This document shows positions 1-6,622 of a stretch of DNA of 21,996 nt, piece by piece. The notes below the pieces were generated by a model. It was not told the origin of the DNA and made no database searches. It was given only the letters and a program-made list of their open reading frames with translations. The stretch is from JBNKDD01 sp050288085 (lineage in GTDB: Bacteria; Chloroflexota; Anaerolineae; Aggregatilineales; UBA3940). The stretch covers positions 1 to 21,996 of the forward strand of contig JBNKDD010000067.1 in assembly GCA_050288085.1 (NCBI GenBank), in the 5' to 3' direction. The stretch's first letter is position 1. Every line of letters begins with the position of its first letter. A program made the translations under genes and the position numbers.

Positions 1-1
1 C

Positions 2-601
2 TACTGGGAACCCGGCGTTTATTTTTGTGACCGGGTGCGTGTCCCGATTAACGATGATGCCCCGTCATCTGAAACATACCGGGTCGTGTTGAGCTATTTC
101 CACAAGGACACTCTCAACTCCGTTCCGGCGAAGCTGGCGGACGGCACAACGCAAAAACTGGTTACCCTGGGCGAGATTGCCGTCCTGCCGGAGGACTGGC
201 CGACCACCGGAGAACCCCGGTATTATGCAGGTGATTCACTTGCCATCACCAACCTGGATTTGCAGGCAGCATCCGAAAACCTCACCCTCCAGGTCGAATG
301 GCTGGCCCTATCCGATATTTCTAGCGACTATACGGCCTTTATCCACGTAATAGATAATGAGACCGGACAGCTTGCCGTGCAGACTGACTCACGACCGCAG
401 CTTCCCACCGTCTTCTGGACGAAGGGGGCAGTCATCCAGCAGGCGATTAGCCTTGACTTGCACGACGTACCACCGGGCAGTTATCGGGTGTTATTTGGTT
501 TATACGAGAGCGCCTCGGTGACACGTCTGCCGGTTACCACCCCGGATGGAGTTGGGCTGCCGGACAACACGATCAGCTTAGATGTCATCGAGATCAGGTA
601 G
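2..601 (+). CDS. C-terminal part of a membrane glycosyltransferase-like protein (5'-truncated)
   Basis: The frame is open from base 2, upstream of the first possible internal start (GTG at 35), so this is the tail of a gene that begins before the window. The visible 199 residues hold no membrane segment. They contain two copies of a beta-rich module: a WxxG turn (YWEPG, FWTKG), then a strand, then a GSYRVxxGLY-type strand pair and a PVTTPDG hairpin. The same module ends the giant PTPS-related protein at 8892-12275 and, more loosely, the GT39 protein at 13767-15797. I therefore infer a membrane glycosyltransferase-like protein of that group whose membrane part lies outside the window. It could also be a purely extracellular protein. 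The stop is TAG, 40 bases before the ArsA-like gene on the same strand. Confidence 0.75.
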   Translation, partial: YWEPGVYFCDRVRVPINDDAPSSETYRVVLSYFHKDTLNSVPAKLADGTTQKLVTLGEIAVLPEDWPTTGEPRYYAGDSLAITNLDLQAASENLTLQVEWLALSDISSDYTAFIHVIDNETGQLAVQTDSRPQLPTVFWTKGAVIQQAISLDLHDVPPGSYRVLFGLYESASVTRLPVTTPDGVGLPDNTISLDVIEIR

Positions 602-641
602 GGAGGATGCCCTGCCTGAAAATTGAACAGGTAGAGTTATC

Positions 642-1838
642 ATGCGAGTTATTGTTTATACGGGCAAAGGCGGCGTTGGGAAGACCAGCGTTGCCGCTGC
701 CACCGCCCTCCGCTGTGCTGACCTCGGCCACCGCGCCCTGGTCGTTAGCACCGACACCGCCCACTCACTGGGCGATTCCCTGCAAGCCGAACTCGGCCCG
801 GAACCGATCAACGTAACGAAAAACCTGGACGCCCAGGAGATCGACGTACACTACTCCATCGATAAATATTGGGGAGCTTTCCAGCAGTTCATGATCTCAT
901 TGTTCACCCGGCGCGGCGTGGAAGATGTGATCGCTGAGGAAGTGACGATCCTGCCCGGACTGGAAGAAGGAGCCAGCCTGCTCTGGCTTAACGAATATGT
1001 TTCCAGCGGCCAGTATGATGTTGTCGTGATCGACGCGGCTCCCACCGCCGAAACGCTCAGGTTATTGAGCCTCCCGGATGTTGCCCGCTGGTGGGTAGAA
1101 AAGCTGATCCCGCTGGGCCGGACCGCCGCCCGGATCGGATCAATCGTTGCCAAACCGCTGGGCATGAAGACCCCCGACGAAGCGGCCATCACCGGCGTCG
1201 AAAAGCTGTTTGATACGTTGGATGAAGTCCGTGCTATGTTAAGCGATGGCAATCGCTCATCAATGCGGCTGGTCGTCAATGCCGAGCGGATGGTCATCAA
1301 GGAAACCCAGCGTACTTACACCTATCTTTCTCTTTACGGCTACCCGGTCGATGCAGTCGTCTGCAACCGCCTGATCCCGGACACCGTGACCGACCCCTAT
1401 TTCCAGGCATGGAAGGATTCACAGGTTGAGCATTTAGACCTGATCCATGAATGTTTTGACCCGCTCCCCTTATTGACTGCCCCTCTCTTCAATCAGGAGA
1501 TGGGGGGATTGGGTTTGCTGCGTACCATGGGAACGGAGCTGTTTGGTGACCGCGACCCAATGGAACACCTTTTTGAGGGGGATACCCAGTCTCTCCAGCC
1601 AGATGAGGACGGCGGTTACACCCTGACTCTGCCGCTGCCACTGGTCGAAAGCGCGAACATTGACCTGTACCGCTCCCCGGATGAGATCACATTGGGGGTG
1701 GGCACTTACCGGCGGAATATTGTGCTGCCGCGTGTCTTGTGGCCGCTGGATGTCGAATCGGCCAGATTGGACGAAGGCGCACTCCGGGTTCGTTTTGCTC
1801 CTCCTGCACCCGAAGCGGAGCCACCGGACAAAAGTTAG
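642..1838 (+). CDS. ArsA/Get3-family ATPase with C-terminal HSP20-like domain
   Basis: A 398-residue protein with all landmarks of the ArsA/Get3 deviant-Walker ATPases: P-loop GKGGVGKTS at residues 8-16, switch I STDTAHSLGD at 36-45, a DAAPT switch II motif near residue 130, and a CNRLIPD adenine-loop motif near 245. Residues about 315-390 form a beta-rich tail (LTLPLPLV ... ALRVRFAP) matching the ArsA HSP20-like domain found on many single-copy bacterial ArsA-like proteins. Family members use ATP-driven dimer closure to move oxyanions or to chaperone hydrophobic tails. No ArsB, ArsD or ArsR is adjacent, so arsenic export is not supported and a cytosolic chaperone-like role is as likely. The ATG at 642 has only a weak ribosome site but starts exactly at the conserved first strand (MRVIVYTGKGG). 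An LppX-like lipoprotein follows 60 bases downstream. Confidence 0.93.
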   Translation: MRVIVYTGKGGVGKTSVAAATALRCADLGHRALVVSTDTAHSLGDSLQAELGPEPINVTKNLDAQEIDVHYSIDKYWGAFQQFMISLFTRRGVEDVIAEEVTILPGLEEGASLLWLNEYVSSGQYDVVVIDAAPTAETLRLLSLPDVARWWVEKLIPLGRTAARIGSIVAKPLGMKTPDEAAITGVEKLFDTLDEVRAMLSDGNRSSMRLVVNAERMVIKETQRTYTYLSLYGYPVDAVVCNRLIPDTVTDPYFQAWKDSQVEHLDLIHECFDPLPLLTAPLFNQEMGGLGLLRTMGTELFGDRDPMEHLFEGDTQSLQPDEDGGYTLTLPLPLVESANIDLYRSPDEITLGVGTYRRNIVLPRVLWPLDVESARLDEGALRVRFAPPAPEAEPPDKS

Positions 1839-1898
1839 TGTACAATCAATTCAAATTTATACAAAAGGCCGTTGTGATCGCCTGAGGAGGAAAGCCGG

Positions 1899-2576
1899 AT
1901 GAGAAAGTACTGGTTGTTGTTCGTCGTCATAACCGCCCTGCTGCTGGCTTCTTGTGCTGGTAACCAGCCAACCGCCGCCGAAATCTTGGCACAATCTGCC
2001 GATACGATGGCCCAGGTAGATAGCCTGAAATTCTACATCGAGCGGCAGGGAGAACCGATCCAGATCAAAGTTGGAATAGCAGCCGCTTCAGTTGTCGGTG
2101 CAGATGGTGTCTACCAGGCACCGGATAATGTCCATGCAATCGCAAAGGTTGAGTTAGGCGGGTCAGTTGCCGAAGCAGAAGTGTTGTGGATCACCGATGG
2201 AATCTACCTGAAATTCCCACCCTTATTGAGTAAATTCACGCCGGTTGACCTGGGCGAAACCTTTAACGCGGCGATGATTTTCTCCGAGTCGGAGGGAATT
2301 CCTTTCGTCCTACGTGAAGTCCTGAGCGAAGCCGAACTGGTCGGCGAAGAGGATGTAGACGGCATTGCCACGTACCACATTGCCGGTACAGCCGAAGGCG
2401 AGGAACTCGGCGGGTTGGTCGGGGGAGGCGTTGCCCCCGGAACCGCGGCGGTTGATGTCTGGATCGATAAGGAAACCTCAGAAGTCGTCCGGATCACCTT
2501 AGAAGAGGCTGATGGCAACGGCTGGCTGCTTGATTGTTACGGGTATGGGGAAGCCGTCGAAATCCCAACACCCTGA
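1899..2576 (+). CDS. LppX/LprG-like lipoprotein
   Basis: A 225-residue predicted lipoprotein. The N-terminus has KYW, a hydrophobic stretch, and a lipobox LASC with the lipidated cysteine at residue 19. The mature part starts with a helix of the AEILAQSADTMAQVDSLKF type, followed by alternating strands, as in the LppX_LprAFG fold, which forms a half-barrel binding lipid-like ligands on the outer face of the membrane. Family members in mycobacteria carry lipids or glycolipids to the envelope. Whether this one does so is inference. The start ATG is well supported by AGGAGG starting about 13 bases upstream. The gene follows the ArsA-like ATPase by 60 bases and ends just before a perfect 10-bp hairpin at 2587-2611. 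Confidence 0.85.
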   Translation: MRKYWLLFVVITALLLASCAGNQPTAAEILAQSADTMAQVDSLKFYIERQGEPIQIKVGIAAASVVGADGVYQAPDNVHAIAKVELGGSVAEAEVLWITDGIYLKFPPLLSKFTPVDLGETFNAAMIFSESEGIPFVLREVLSEAELVGEEDVDGIATYHIAGTAEGEELGGLVGGGVAPGTAAVDVWIDKETSEVVRITLEEADGNGWLLDCYGYGEAVEIPTP

Positions 2577-2586
2577 TTGACTATAA

Positions 2587-2611
2587 GGGCCGCGAGGGCT
2601 TCTCGCGGCCC
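2587..2611. repeat. Perfect 10-bp inverted repeat (GC-rich hairpin, REP-like)
   Basis: Arms GGGCCGCGAG and CTCGCGGCCC flank a 5-base loop (GGCTT). It lies 10 bases after the lipoprotein stop. No T-tract follows, so it is not a textbook intrinsic terminator, although it could slow polymerase or protect an mRNA end. The core GCCGCGA/TCGCGGC matches the inverted repeat at 11088-11108, which suggests a dispersed palindromic family. Confidence 0.65.
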
Positions 2612-2650
2612 TAACGATAGTATTGGGAAGAATAACTGACAGGAATGCCC

Positions 2651-2932
2651 GTGTCTGAATACATCGATATTCGACCTGAGCCAACCGACGACCCGGAGGT
2701 GGTGTGCCTGATCACCAATTTGAGTCTCACCCCGGAAGACGAGTGGGTAGAATACCTCACCCCGGAGCATGGGCAGGAAGGTTCCCCACTCGCCCAGGCT
2801 CTATTTGCCGTACCTGGCCTGTACGCCTTGACCCTTGAAGGGTCTAACATTTTCATTACCCGTGCACCAGACGTTGAATGGCACAACTTGATCAAAGACA
2901 TTAGTGACGTTCTGCGTGACTTTTTTCTCTAG
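2651..2932 (+). CDS. Stand-alone Nfu/NifU N-terminal domain protein
   Basis: A 93-residue protein resembling the Nfu N-terminal domain (Nfu_N/Scaffold_Nfu): an N-terminal strand with residues of the type 'RPEPTDDPEVVCLITN', then the diagnostic block EGSPLAQALFAVPGLYAL, then GSNIFITRAPDVEWHNL and a final helix. In full Nfu proteins this domain precedes a CxxC domain that carries an Fe-S cluster. Here the CxxC domain is absent and the only cysteine is the one before LITN, so cluster carriage by itself is unlikely. An accessory or partner-binding role is inferred. The GTG at 2651 is chosen because AGGA ends 6 bases before it. The ATG at 2645 is in frame but sits directly against that AGGA. No Fe-S assembly gene is adjacent. 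Confidence 0.8.
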   Translation: MSEYIDIRPEPTDDPEVVCLITNLSLTPEDEWVEYLTPEHGQEGSPLAQALFAVPGLYALTLEGSNIFITRAPDVEWHNLIKDISDVLRDFFL

Positions 2933-2985
2933 AAGCGGTATAGATCAATGCAGCCCTCCCAACTACAACGGAAAGAGTAGAGATT

Positions 2986-3693
2986 ATGGAACTACCGTTG
3001 CTCGAATGGTGTGACATTCCAGCCGGAGAGACGGTAATTGAAAATACGATTTATCCCATTAAGCCATTCAAGCTGTCCAAATATCCGGTAACCTACGGCC
3101 AATTCAATGCATTTTTGGATATCACCGATGGTTACTTCAAGCCGGAGTGGTGGAAGCAGTTATCCATGCGACATGACGCCCCCGGTGACCAGGAATGGAC
3201 AATTAACAATCATCCCCGCACGCACGTCAGTTGGTTCGATGCGGTGGCTTATTGCCGGTGGTTAAGCAGCAAACTGGAAGAGTCGATCCGTCTACCAACC
3301 GAGTGGGAATGGCAGTGGGCTGCACAAGGCTTCGATGGGCGAGAATACCCCTGGGGAAATGAATTCGACTCAAAAAAGGCAAACACACTAGAAAGTGGTA
3401 TCCGCCAGCCCACCCCGGTCGAACGTTATACTGCATACCCCAGCCCCTTTGGGGTATGTGATCTGGCCGGTAACGTCTGGGAATGGTGTCTCAACGAAAG
3501 AAAAAACCCCCAGAACGTGGGGGTAGGGGGCAAAGCGTGGCGGTCAGTTCGTGGCGGGGCCTGGGACTTCGGGAAGCAGTTCGCAACGACCACCAGCCGT
3601 TTCCACTTTATTCCGGGTGAACGATTCAACATTATCGGATTCAGGCTGGCGATTGGTGGTAACCCTACGCCATCCTATACAGTGCCATATTAA
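2986..3693 (+). CDS. SUMF1/FGE-fold protein lacking the catalytic cysteines
   Basis: A 235-residue protein with the formylglycine-generating-enzyme/SUMF1 fold from end to end: KYPVTYGQFNAF, HVSWFDAVAYCRWLS, RLPTEWEWQWAAQG, YPWGNEF, SPFGVCDLAGNVWEW, RSVRGGAWDF and GFRLAIG. True FGE enzymes have a copper-binding cysteine pair in the strand after RGGSW. In the matching segment here (ATTTSRFHFIPGERFN) there is no cysteine, so sulfatase activation is unlikely. Relatives without it act as ergothioneine-type oxidases or as domains of signalling and structural proteins. No signal peptide is visible, so it is probably cytosolic. The variable loop at 3507-3523 contains a 6-bp hairpin but corresponds to a normally variable loop of the fold. 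It converges on the response regulator on the other strand, 7 bases away. Confidence 0.88.
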   Translation: MELPLLEWCDIPAGETVIENTIYPIKPFKLSKYPVTYGQFNAFLDITDGYFKPEWWKQLSMRHDAPGDQEWTINNHPRTHVSWFDAVAYCRWLSSKLEESIRLPTEWEWQWAAQGFDGREYPWGNEFDSKKANTLESGIRQPTPVERYTAYPSPFGVCDLAGNVWEWCLNERKNPQNVGVGGKAWRSVRGGAWDFGKQFATTTSRFHFIPGERFNIIGFRLAIGGNPTPSYTVPY

Positions 3694-3700
3694 CAGCTGC

Positions 3701-4057
3701 CTATTGGCAGATCTGCGCGGCCATCCCCTGCAATTTCATCGGGTCGATGGGCTTGCTCAATATCATGTCAACCTTTTGTAACTGCCCAACCATGCCTGGA
3801 TCGCCACTTATGACGACGACATAAGTGGAGGCAAACCGGGGGTCATCACGAAACTTATCCCAAATTTCTGGCCCATTCATATAGGGCAGATGCATATCCA
3901 GGATCAGAATATCAGGGGCCGATGCATTCAAGTTATCGACTGCTTGCCTTCCATCGCGGGCATTTGTCGTCTTGAATCCGGCGGCCTGAAGGGTATAAGC
4001 AAATAAAAAGGCGAGATCGGGGTCGTCTTCGACTATCAGGGCAGTTGGGTTGTACAT
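3701..4057 (-). CDS. Single-domain response regulator (CheY-like receiver)
   Basis: A 118-residue stand-alone receiver domain. Visible residues are the acidic pair D11/D12, phosphoacceptor D54 (ILILDMHLPYMNG), switch serine S84 (VVVISGD) and lysine K102 (LSKPID). All are intact, so phosphorylation is expected. With no output domain, signalling must go through protein contact. GAGGTGATCT ends directly before the ATG and supports the start. It is transcribed away from the DUF3365-HAMP heme protein at 4246, with a shared 188-base promoter region, which suggests but does not prove that the two work together. No histidine kinase lies in the window. Confidence 0.93.
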   Translation of the reverse strand: MYNPTALIVEDDPDLAFLFAYTLQAAGFKTTNARDGRQAVDNLNASAPDILILDMHLPYMNGPEIWDKFRDDPRFASTYVVVISGDPGMVGQLQKVDMILSKPIDPMKLQGMAAQICQ

Positions 4058-4186
4058 AGATCACCTCGGTTTCCATGAAGCAGGGACTTCTTGCTCCCTA
4101 CCGGAATGTATAGATGACTTAAGTCTAATATGATGTCAGTAAATTTTGTGTTACAAACCGCATACAAACATATCAATGCTTATATT

Positions 4187-4195
4187 TGATATAAT
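4187..4195 (+). promoter_or_regulatory. Extended -10 promoter element upstream of the DUF3365 gene
   Basis: TGA followed by a perfect TATAAT at 4190-4195 forms an extended -10 (TGnTATAAT). No good -35 is seen 17 bases upstream, which fits an extended -10 promoter. It lies about 50 bases before the GTG start at 4246, in the 188-base AT-richer region between divergent genes. Confidence 0.5.
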
Positions 4196-4245
4196 CTGTC
4201 GTAACAGTTCCTCGCACGCTTTGGGGTTTTTGGAAGGGTATAGTA

Positions 4246-5307
4246 GTGTTTTCAAAGCTGAGTATTGGCTCAAAATTCAATGTGATCCTGGTGCTCGTAT
4301 TTGTTGGTGGCATAGCCCTGAGTGCGCTCACCTTATCGCAGGCGCTTCAACGGTTAGCCGCAGACGAAGTCACCTCAAAGGGGCAGGTGCTGCTTCAAAC
4401 CATGAATTCGGTCAGAAGTTACACCAGCAACCATGTACGCCCACTACTGCTTGATGACCTTGACACCTCGCCAACCTTTATCTCCGAAACCGTACCGGCC
4501 TACTCCGCTACTGAAGTTTTTGAAACACTGCGGCAGAATGAAGAGTACGGCGCATTTTTTTACAAAGAAGCCACATTAAATCCGACTAACCCACGTGACA
4601 AGGCCGACGAGTTCGAGACAGCACTGGTCGAGCAGTTTCGAAGCAACCCGGAGTTAAGCGAGCTGTCAGGGTATCGCACCATGTTTGGCGAACGGCTTTA
4701 CTACACAGCCCGTCCCCTATCGGTAAACGATGAAAGCTGCCTCACCTGCCACAGCACCCCGGAGATTGCCCCGGCCAGCCTGATCTCAACGTTCGGTGAC
4801 ACAGGTGGATTTGGCTGGGAGCCTCATGAGATTGTTGCGGCGCAGATCATTTATGTTCCGGCAGGCAACGTGATCGATATTGCCCGGTTGTTCCTCACAA
4901 CGGTGCTGGCAATTGTCGCAGCGGCATTCGCGGTCGTGATCCTGGCGATCAACCTGCTGCTCCGGCGGGCCGTACTCGGCCCGGTTGGGGAGATCACCGC
5001 GCTGGCGGAGAGCATCGCTGCCGATCAGCTAACTGAAGAAGACCTGGACGCAGAGAGCCTGCGCAAAGTCATCAAGCGCTCGGACGAGTTGGGGCAGTTG
5101 GCGAAGGTCTTCCAGACCATGACCTGCGAGGTCTACATCCGTGAGCAGCAGCTCAAACAAACCGTGCAGGAGTTGCGGATTCAGATCGACGAAGTCAAGA
5201 AGGCCAAGCAGGTAGAGGAGATCACCGAGTCGGATTACTTCAAAGACTTGAAGAAACGTGCCTCTGATCTACGTAATCGCCCGGCAGCGGATTCAGGATC
5301 AGAGTAG
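4246..5307 (+). CDS. Membrane c-heme sensor: DUF3365 (Tll0287-like) plus HAMP
   Basis: A 353-residue membrane protein. TM1 is at about residues 11-32. The extracytoplasmic region carries a c-type heme motif CLTCH at 165-169, and TM2 is at about 214-239. A HAMP domain follows (LGPVGEITALAESI ... RSDELGQLAKVFQTM, to about 292), then a coiled helix ending in VEEITESDYFKDLKKRASDLRNR-like sequence, known from cyanobacterial and Chloroflexi HAMP proteins. The ligand region matches DUF3365/Tll0287, a heme-binding redox or gas sensor fold. No kinase, cyclase or methyl-accepting domain follows, so the output is missing or supplied in trans. The GTG at 4246 is chosen because GGAAGGG lies upstream and the hydrophobic segment begins soon after. 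A single-domain receiver is encoded divergently. Confidence 0.88.
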   Translation: MFSKLSIGSKFNVILVLVFVGGIALSALTLSQALQRLAADEVTSKGQVLLQTMNSVRSYTSNHVRPLLLDDLDTSPTFISETVPAYSATEVFETLRQNEEYGAFFYKEATLNPTNPRDKADEFETALVEQFRSNPELSELSGYRTMFGERLYYTARPLSVNDESCLTCHSTPEIAPASLISTFGDTGGFGWEPHEIVAAQIIYVPAGNVIDIARLFLTTVLAIVAAAFAVVILAINLLLRRAVLGPVGEITALAESIAADQLTEEDLDAESLRKVIKRSDELGQLAKVFQTMTCEVYIREQQLKQTVQELRIQIDEVKKAKQVEEITESDYFKDLKKRASDLRNRPAADSGSE

Positions 5308-5383
5308 AGAAATTCTCTTATATTCGTCTAATAATGTTCTATACATTATCTTATGCGGCTCTGATCAAATTCATATACAGACC

Positions 5384-5457
5384 CTCTATACTCCTATTCA
5401 GTTGAGTAAACTGAAATTGAGAAACAAATTGTTTTTACAGGGAGATAGAGTAACATG
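5384..5457 (+). promoter_or_regulatory. Candidate RNA thermometer in the hsp20 leader
   Basis: CTCTAT(A)CTCC at 5384-5394 is complementary to GGAGATAGAG at 5441-5450, which contains the hsp20 Shine-Dalgarno. The pairing gives 10 base pairs with one bulged A, plus a possible U-G pair. Inside the loop lie two more inverted repeats: TTCAGTT/AACTGAA at 5397-5415 (5-base loop) and AAACAA/TTGTTT at 5422-5434. The start codon follows at 5455. This layout, upstream hairpins plus a bulged helix masking the ribosome site before a small heat shock gene, is that of ROSE-like or fourU-type thermometers. The sequence itself matches neither family that I can recognise. No CIRCE element is present. Confidence 0.55.
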
Positions 5458-5868
5458 ACGATGATGCGTAGAACCCCAACTGCTGAGATGATGAACCGCT
5501 TGATGGACTATGGCTGGTCACACCAGGACAGCGGCCCACAACCGGCCCGCCTGGCGATGGATGCCTACAGCAACGAGAACGAGATCGTAGTGTTCGCGTC
5601 AGTGCCCGGCATTAACCCGGAAGACGTCGAAATTACCGTTGAAGACGATGTTCTGACCGTTCGCGGCGAAATACCCGCCCGGCTTGAGAACGTAGAATAC
5701 ATCTTCACCGAGCGCTTTCACGGGCCATTCAGCCGCCAGCTCCACCTGAACACCAAGATCAACGTGGACGAGATCGAAGCCAGCTTCAAGGACGGCGTGC
5801 TGACTCTGGTTCTGCCCAAGGCTGAAGAAGTCAAGCCGAAGGTCATCAAGGTACAGACCAAGAAGTAA
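5455..5868 (+). CDS. hsp20: Small heat shock protein, Hsp20/alpha-crystallin family
   Basis: A 137-residue cytosolic holdase. A short N-terminal arm (1-31) precedes the alpha-crystallin domain at about 32-122: RLAMDAYSNENEIVVFASVPGI at its start, LTVRGEI in the middle, and the family signature ASFKDGVLTLVLPK near its end. A C-terminal V-I-K-V tail fits the I-x-I/V motif that locks oligomers. Family members bind unfolding proteins without ATP and pass them to DnaK/ClpB. The ATG at 5455 follows GGAGATAGAG, which may be masked by an upstream complementary strand (see 5384-5457). A clear intrinsic terminator follows at 5897-5930, so the gene is probably its own transcription unit. Confidence 0.96.
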   Translation: MTMMRRTPTAEMMNRLMDYGWSHQDSGPQPARLAMDAYSNENEIVVFASVPGINPEDVEITVEDDVLTVRGEIPARLENVEYIFTERFHGPFSRQLHLNTKINVDEIEASFKDGVLTLVLPKAEEVKPKVIKVQTKK

Positions 5869-5896
5869 ACGATAATATCTTCTATCAATTACCCGC

Positions 5897-5930
5897 AAAG
5901 AAACGCCCCTGAACAAGGGGCTTTCTTTTT
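5897..5930 (+). terminator. Intrinsic terminator after hsp20
   Basis: A GCCCCT/AGGGGC stem (5905-5910 with 5916-5921, loop GAACA) is followed by TTTCTTTTT. An A-rich tract AAAGAAA before the stem pairs with the T-tract. It ends the hsp20 unit 37 bases after the stop. Confidence 0.85.
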
Positions 5931-5952
5931 CCCAACGTATCCCCTCCGAGAA

Positions 5953-5980
5953 TTGTTTATCGTTGACCGTGCGATACAAT
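5953..5980 (+). promoter_or_regulatory. Probable sigma-70-type promoter for the DinB-like gene
   Basis: A -35-like TTGTTT at 5953-5958 and a -10-like TACAAT at 5975-5980 are separated by 16 bases. They lie between the hsp20 terminator and the AGGAGG of the next gene, placing the mRNA start about 27 bases before the ATG. Confidence 0.4.
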
Positions 5981-6013
5981 CAGCACAACATCAACGGATT
6001 TAGGAGGGATTCC

Positions 6014-6496
6014 ATGCTAACCGATGATCAACGACGTGAGATGATCGCCACGATTCGCGATCTACCTGCTCAACTGGAGGCACTGGTCAAAGACCTGACC
6101 GAGGAGCAGTTAACGACGCCTTTTGATGAAGGCGAATGGACGATAGCGCAAAACGTCCACCACATAGCCGATTCCCACATCAACAGCTTTATCCGCCTGA
6201 AATTGATCCTGACCGAAGACCACCCGCCCCTCAAGCCCTACGATCAGGACGCCTGGGCCAATATGGTCGATGCCAACCATGTCGATCTTGAAGAATCGCT
6301 CCTCATTCTGCGGGGGCTGCACCGGCGCTGGGTCAGAATCCTGGAGAGCCTGAGCGGATCAGATTGGGAGCGGGCAGGCTATCATCCCGAACTGGATCAA
6401 GACCTCGTCCCGGATGATTTTCTCCGCATCTACTCAGCTCATTGCGAGGGGCACCTGGACCAGATCAAGCGGGTTTTAGCCGCTGCCAACGATTAA
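6014..6496 (+). CDS. DinB/YfiT-like four-helix metal-binding protein
   Basis: A 160-residue protein of the DinB/YfiT superfamily. The conserved blocks are FDEGEWTIAQNVHHIADSHINSF-like sequence near residues 37-58 and HCEGHLDQI at 143-151. H50, H143 and H147 are in the positions that form the family's metal triad. Family members bind Ni or Zn, and some act as thiol transferases (bacillithiol, mycothiol) or hydrolases, but the substrate here cannot be read from sequence. The ATG at 6014 is chosen over the upstream in-frame GTG at 5963 because AGGAGGG at 6002-6008 sits at ideal spacing and homology begins there. A promoter-like pair lies upstream and a strong terminator follows, so it appears to be a single-gene unit. 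Confidence 0.88.
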   Translation: MLTDDQRREMIATIRDLPAQLEALVKDLTEEQLTTPFDEGEWTIAQNVHHIADSHINSFIRLKLILTEDHPPLKPYDQDAWANMVDANHVDLEESLLILRGLHRRWVRILESLSGSDWERAGYHPELDQDLVPDDFLRIYSAHCEGHLDQIKRVLAAAND

Positions 6497-6517
6497 TAAA
6501 CCTTACAGATCAATTTC

Positions 6518-6553
6518 AACCGCCGGTAAATCTCCGGCGGTTTTTATTTTTTT
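6518..6553 (+). terminator. Intrinsic terminator after the DinB-like gene
   Basis: A stem AACCGCCGG/CCGGCGGTT with loop TAAATCT is followed by a T-run (TTTATTTTTTT). It is 21 bases after the stop codon and is one of the strongest terminators in the window. Confidence 0.93.
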
Positions 6554-6555
6554 GC

Positions 6556-6583
6556 TTGCATCCTTCAATTTGCAGACTATAAT
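6556..6583 (+). promoter_or_regulatory. Sigma-70-type promoter for the HAD/microprotein pair
   Basis: A -35-like TTGCAT at 6556-6561 and a perfect TATAAT at 6578-6583 are separated by 16 bases. They begin right after the preceding terminator, so the HAD gene and the microprotein should share this promoter. The mRNA start would be near 6590, about 33 bases before the ATG. Confidence 0.6.
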
Positions 6584-6622
6584 TCCCGCAAAGTTGTACT
6601 ATCCATAGACTCGAGGTTGCTG

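Noticed and set aside
642..2576. Arsenic resistance operon
   Set aside because: The ATPase is ArsA-like, but no arsB, arsC, arsD or arsR gene is nearby and the HSP20-like tail is typical of ArsA-like proteins not tied to arsenic.
3434..3458. 9-bp inverted repeat CATACCCCA/TGGGGTATG inside the SUMF1-like gene
   Set aside because: It encodes the highly conserved SPFGV-type motif of the fold, so the palindrome is best explained by codon choice and not by an element.
3507..3523. Hairpin CCCCCA/TGGGGG in the SUMF1-like gene
   Set aside because: It lies in a normally variable loop before the RGGAW motif and the arms are short and of simple composition. Not enough to call an insertion.
5308..5454. 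CIRCE or other HrcA-type operator before hsp20
   Set aside because: The TTAGCACTC-N9-GAGTGCTAA pattern is absent. The inverted repeats seen fit an RNA leader structure better.
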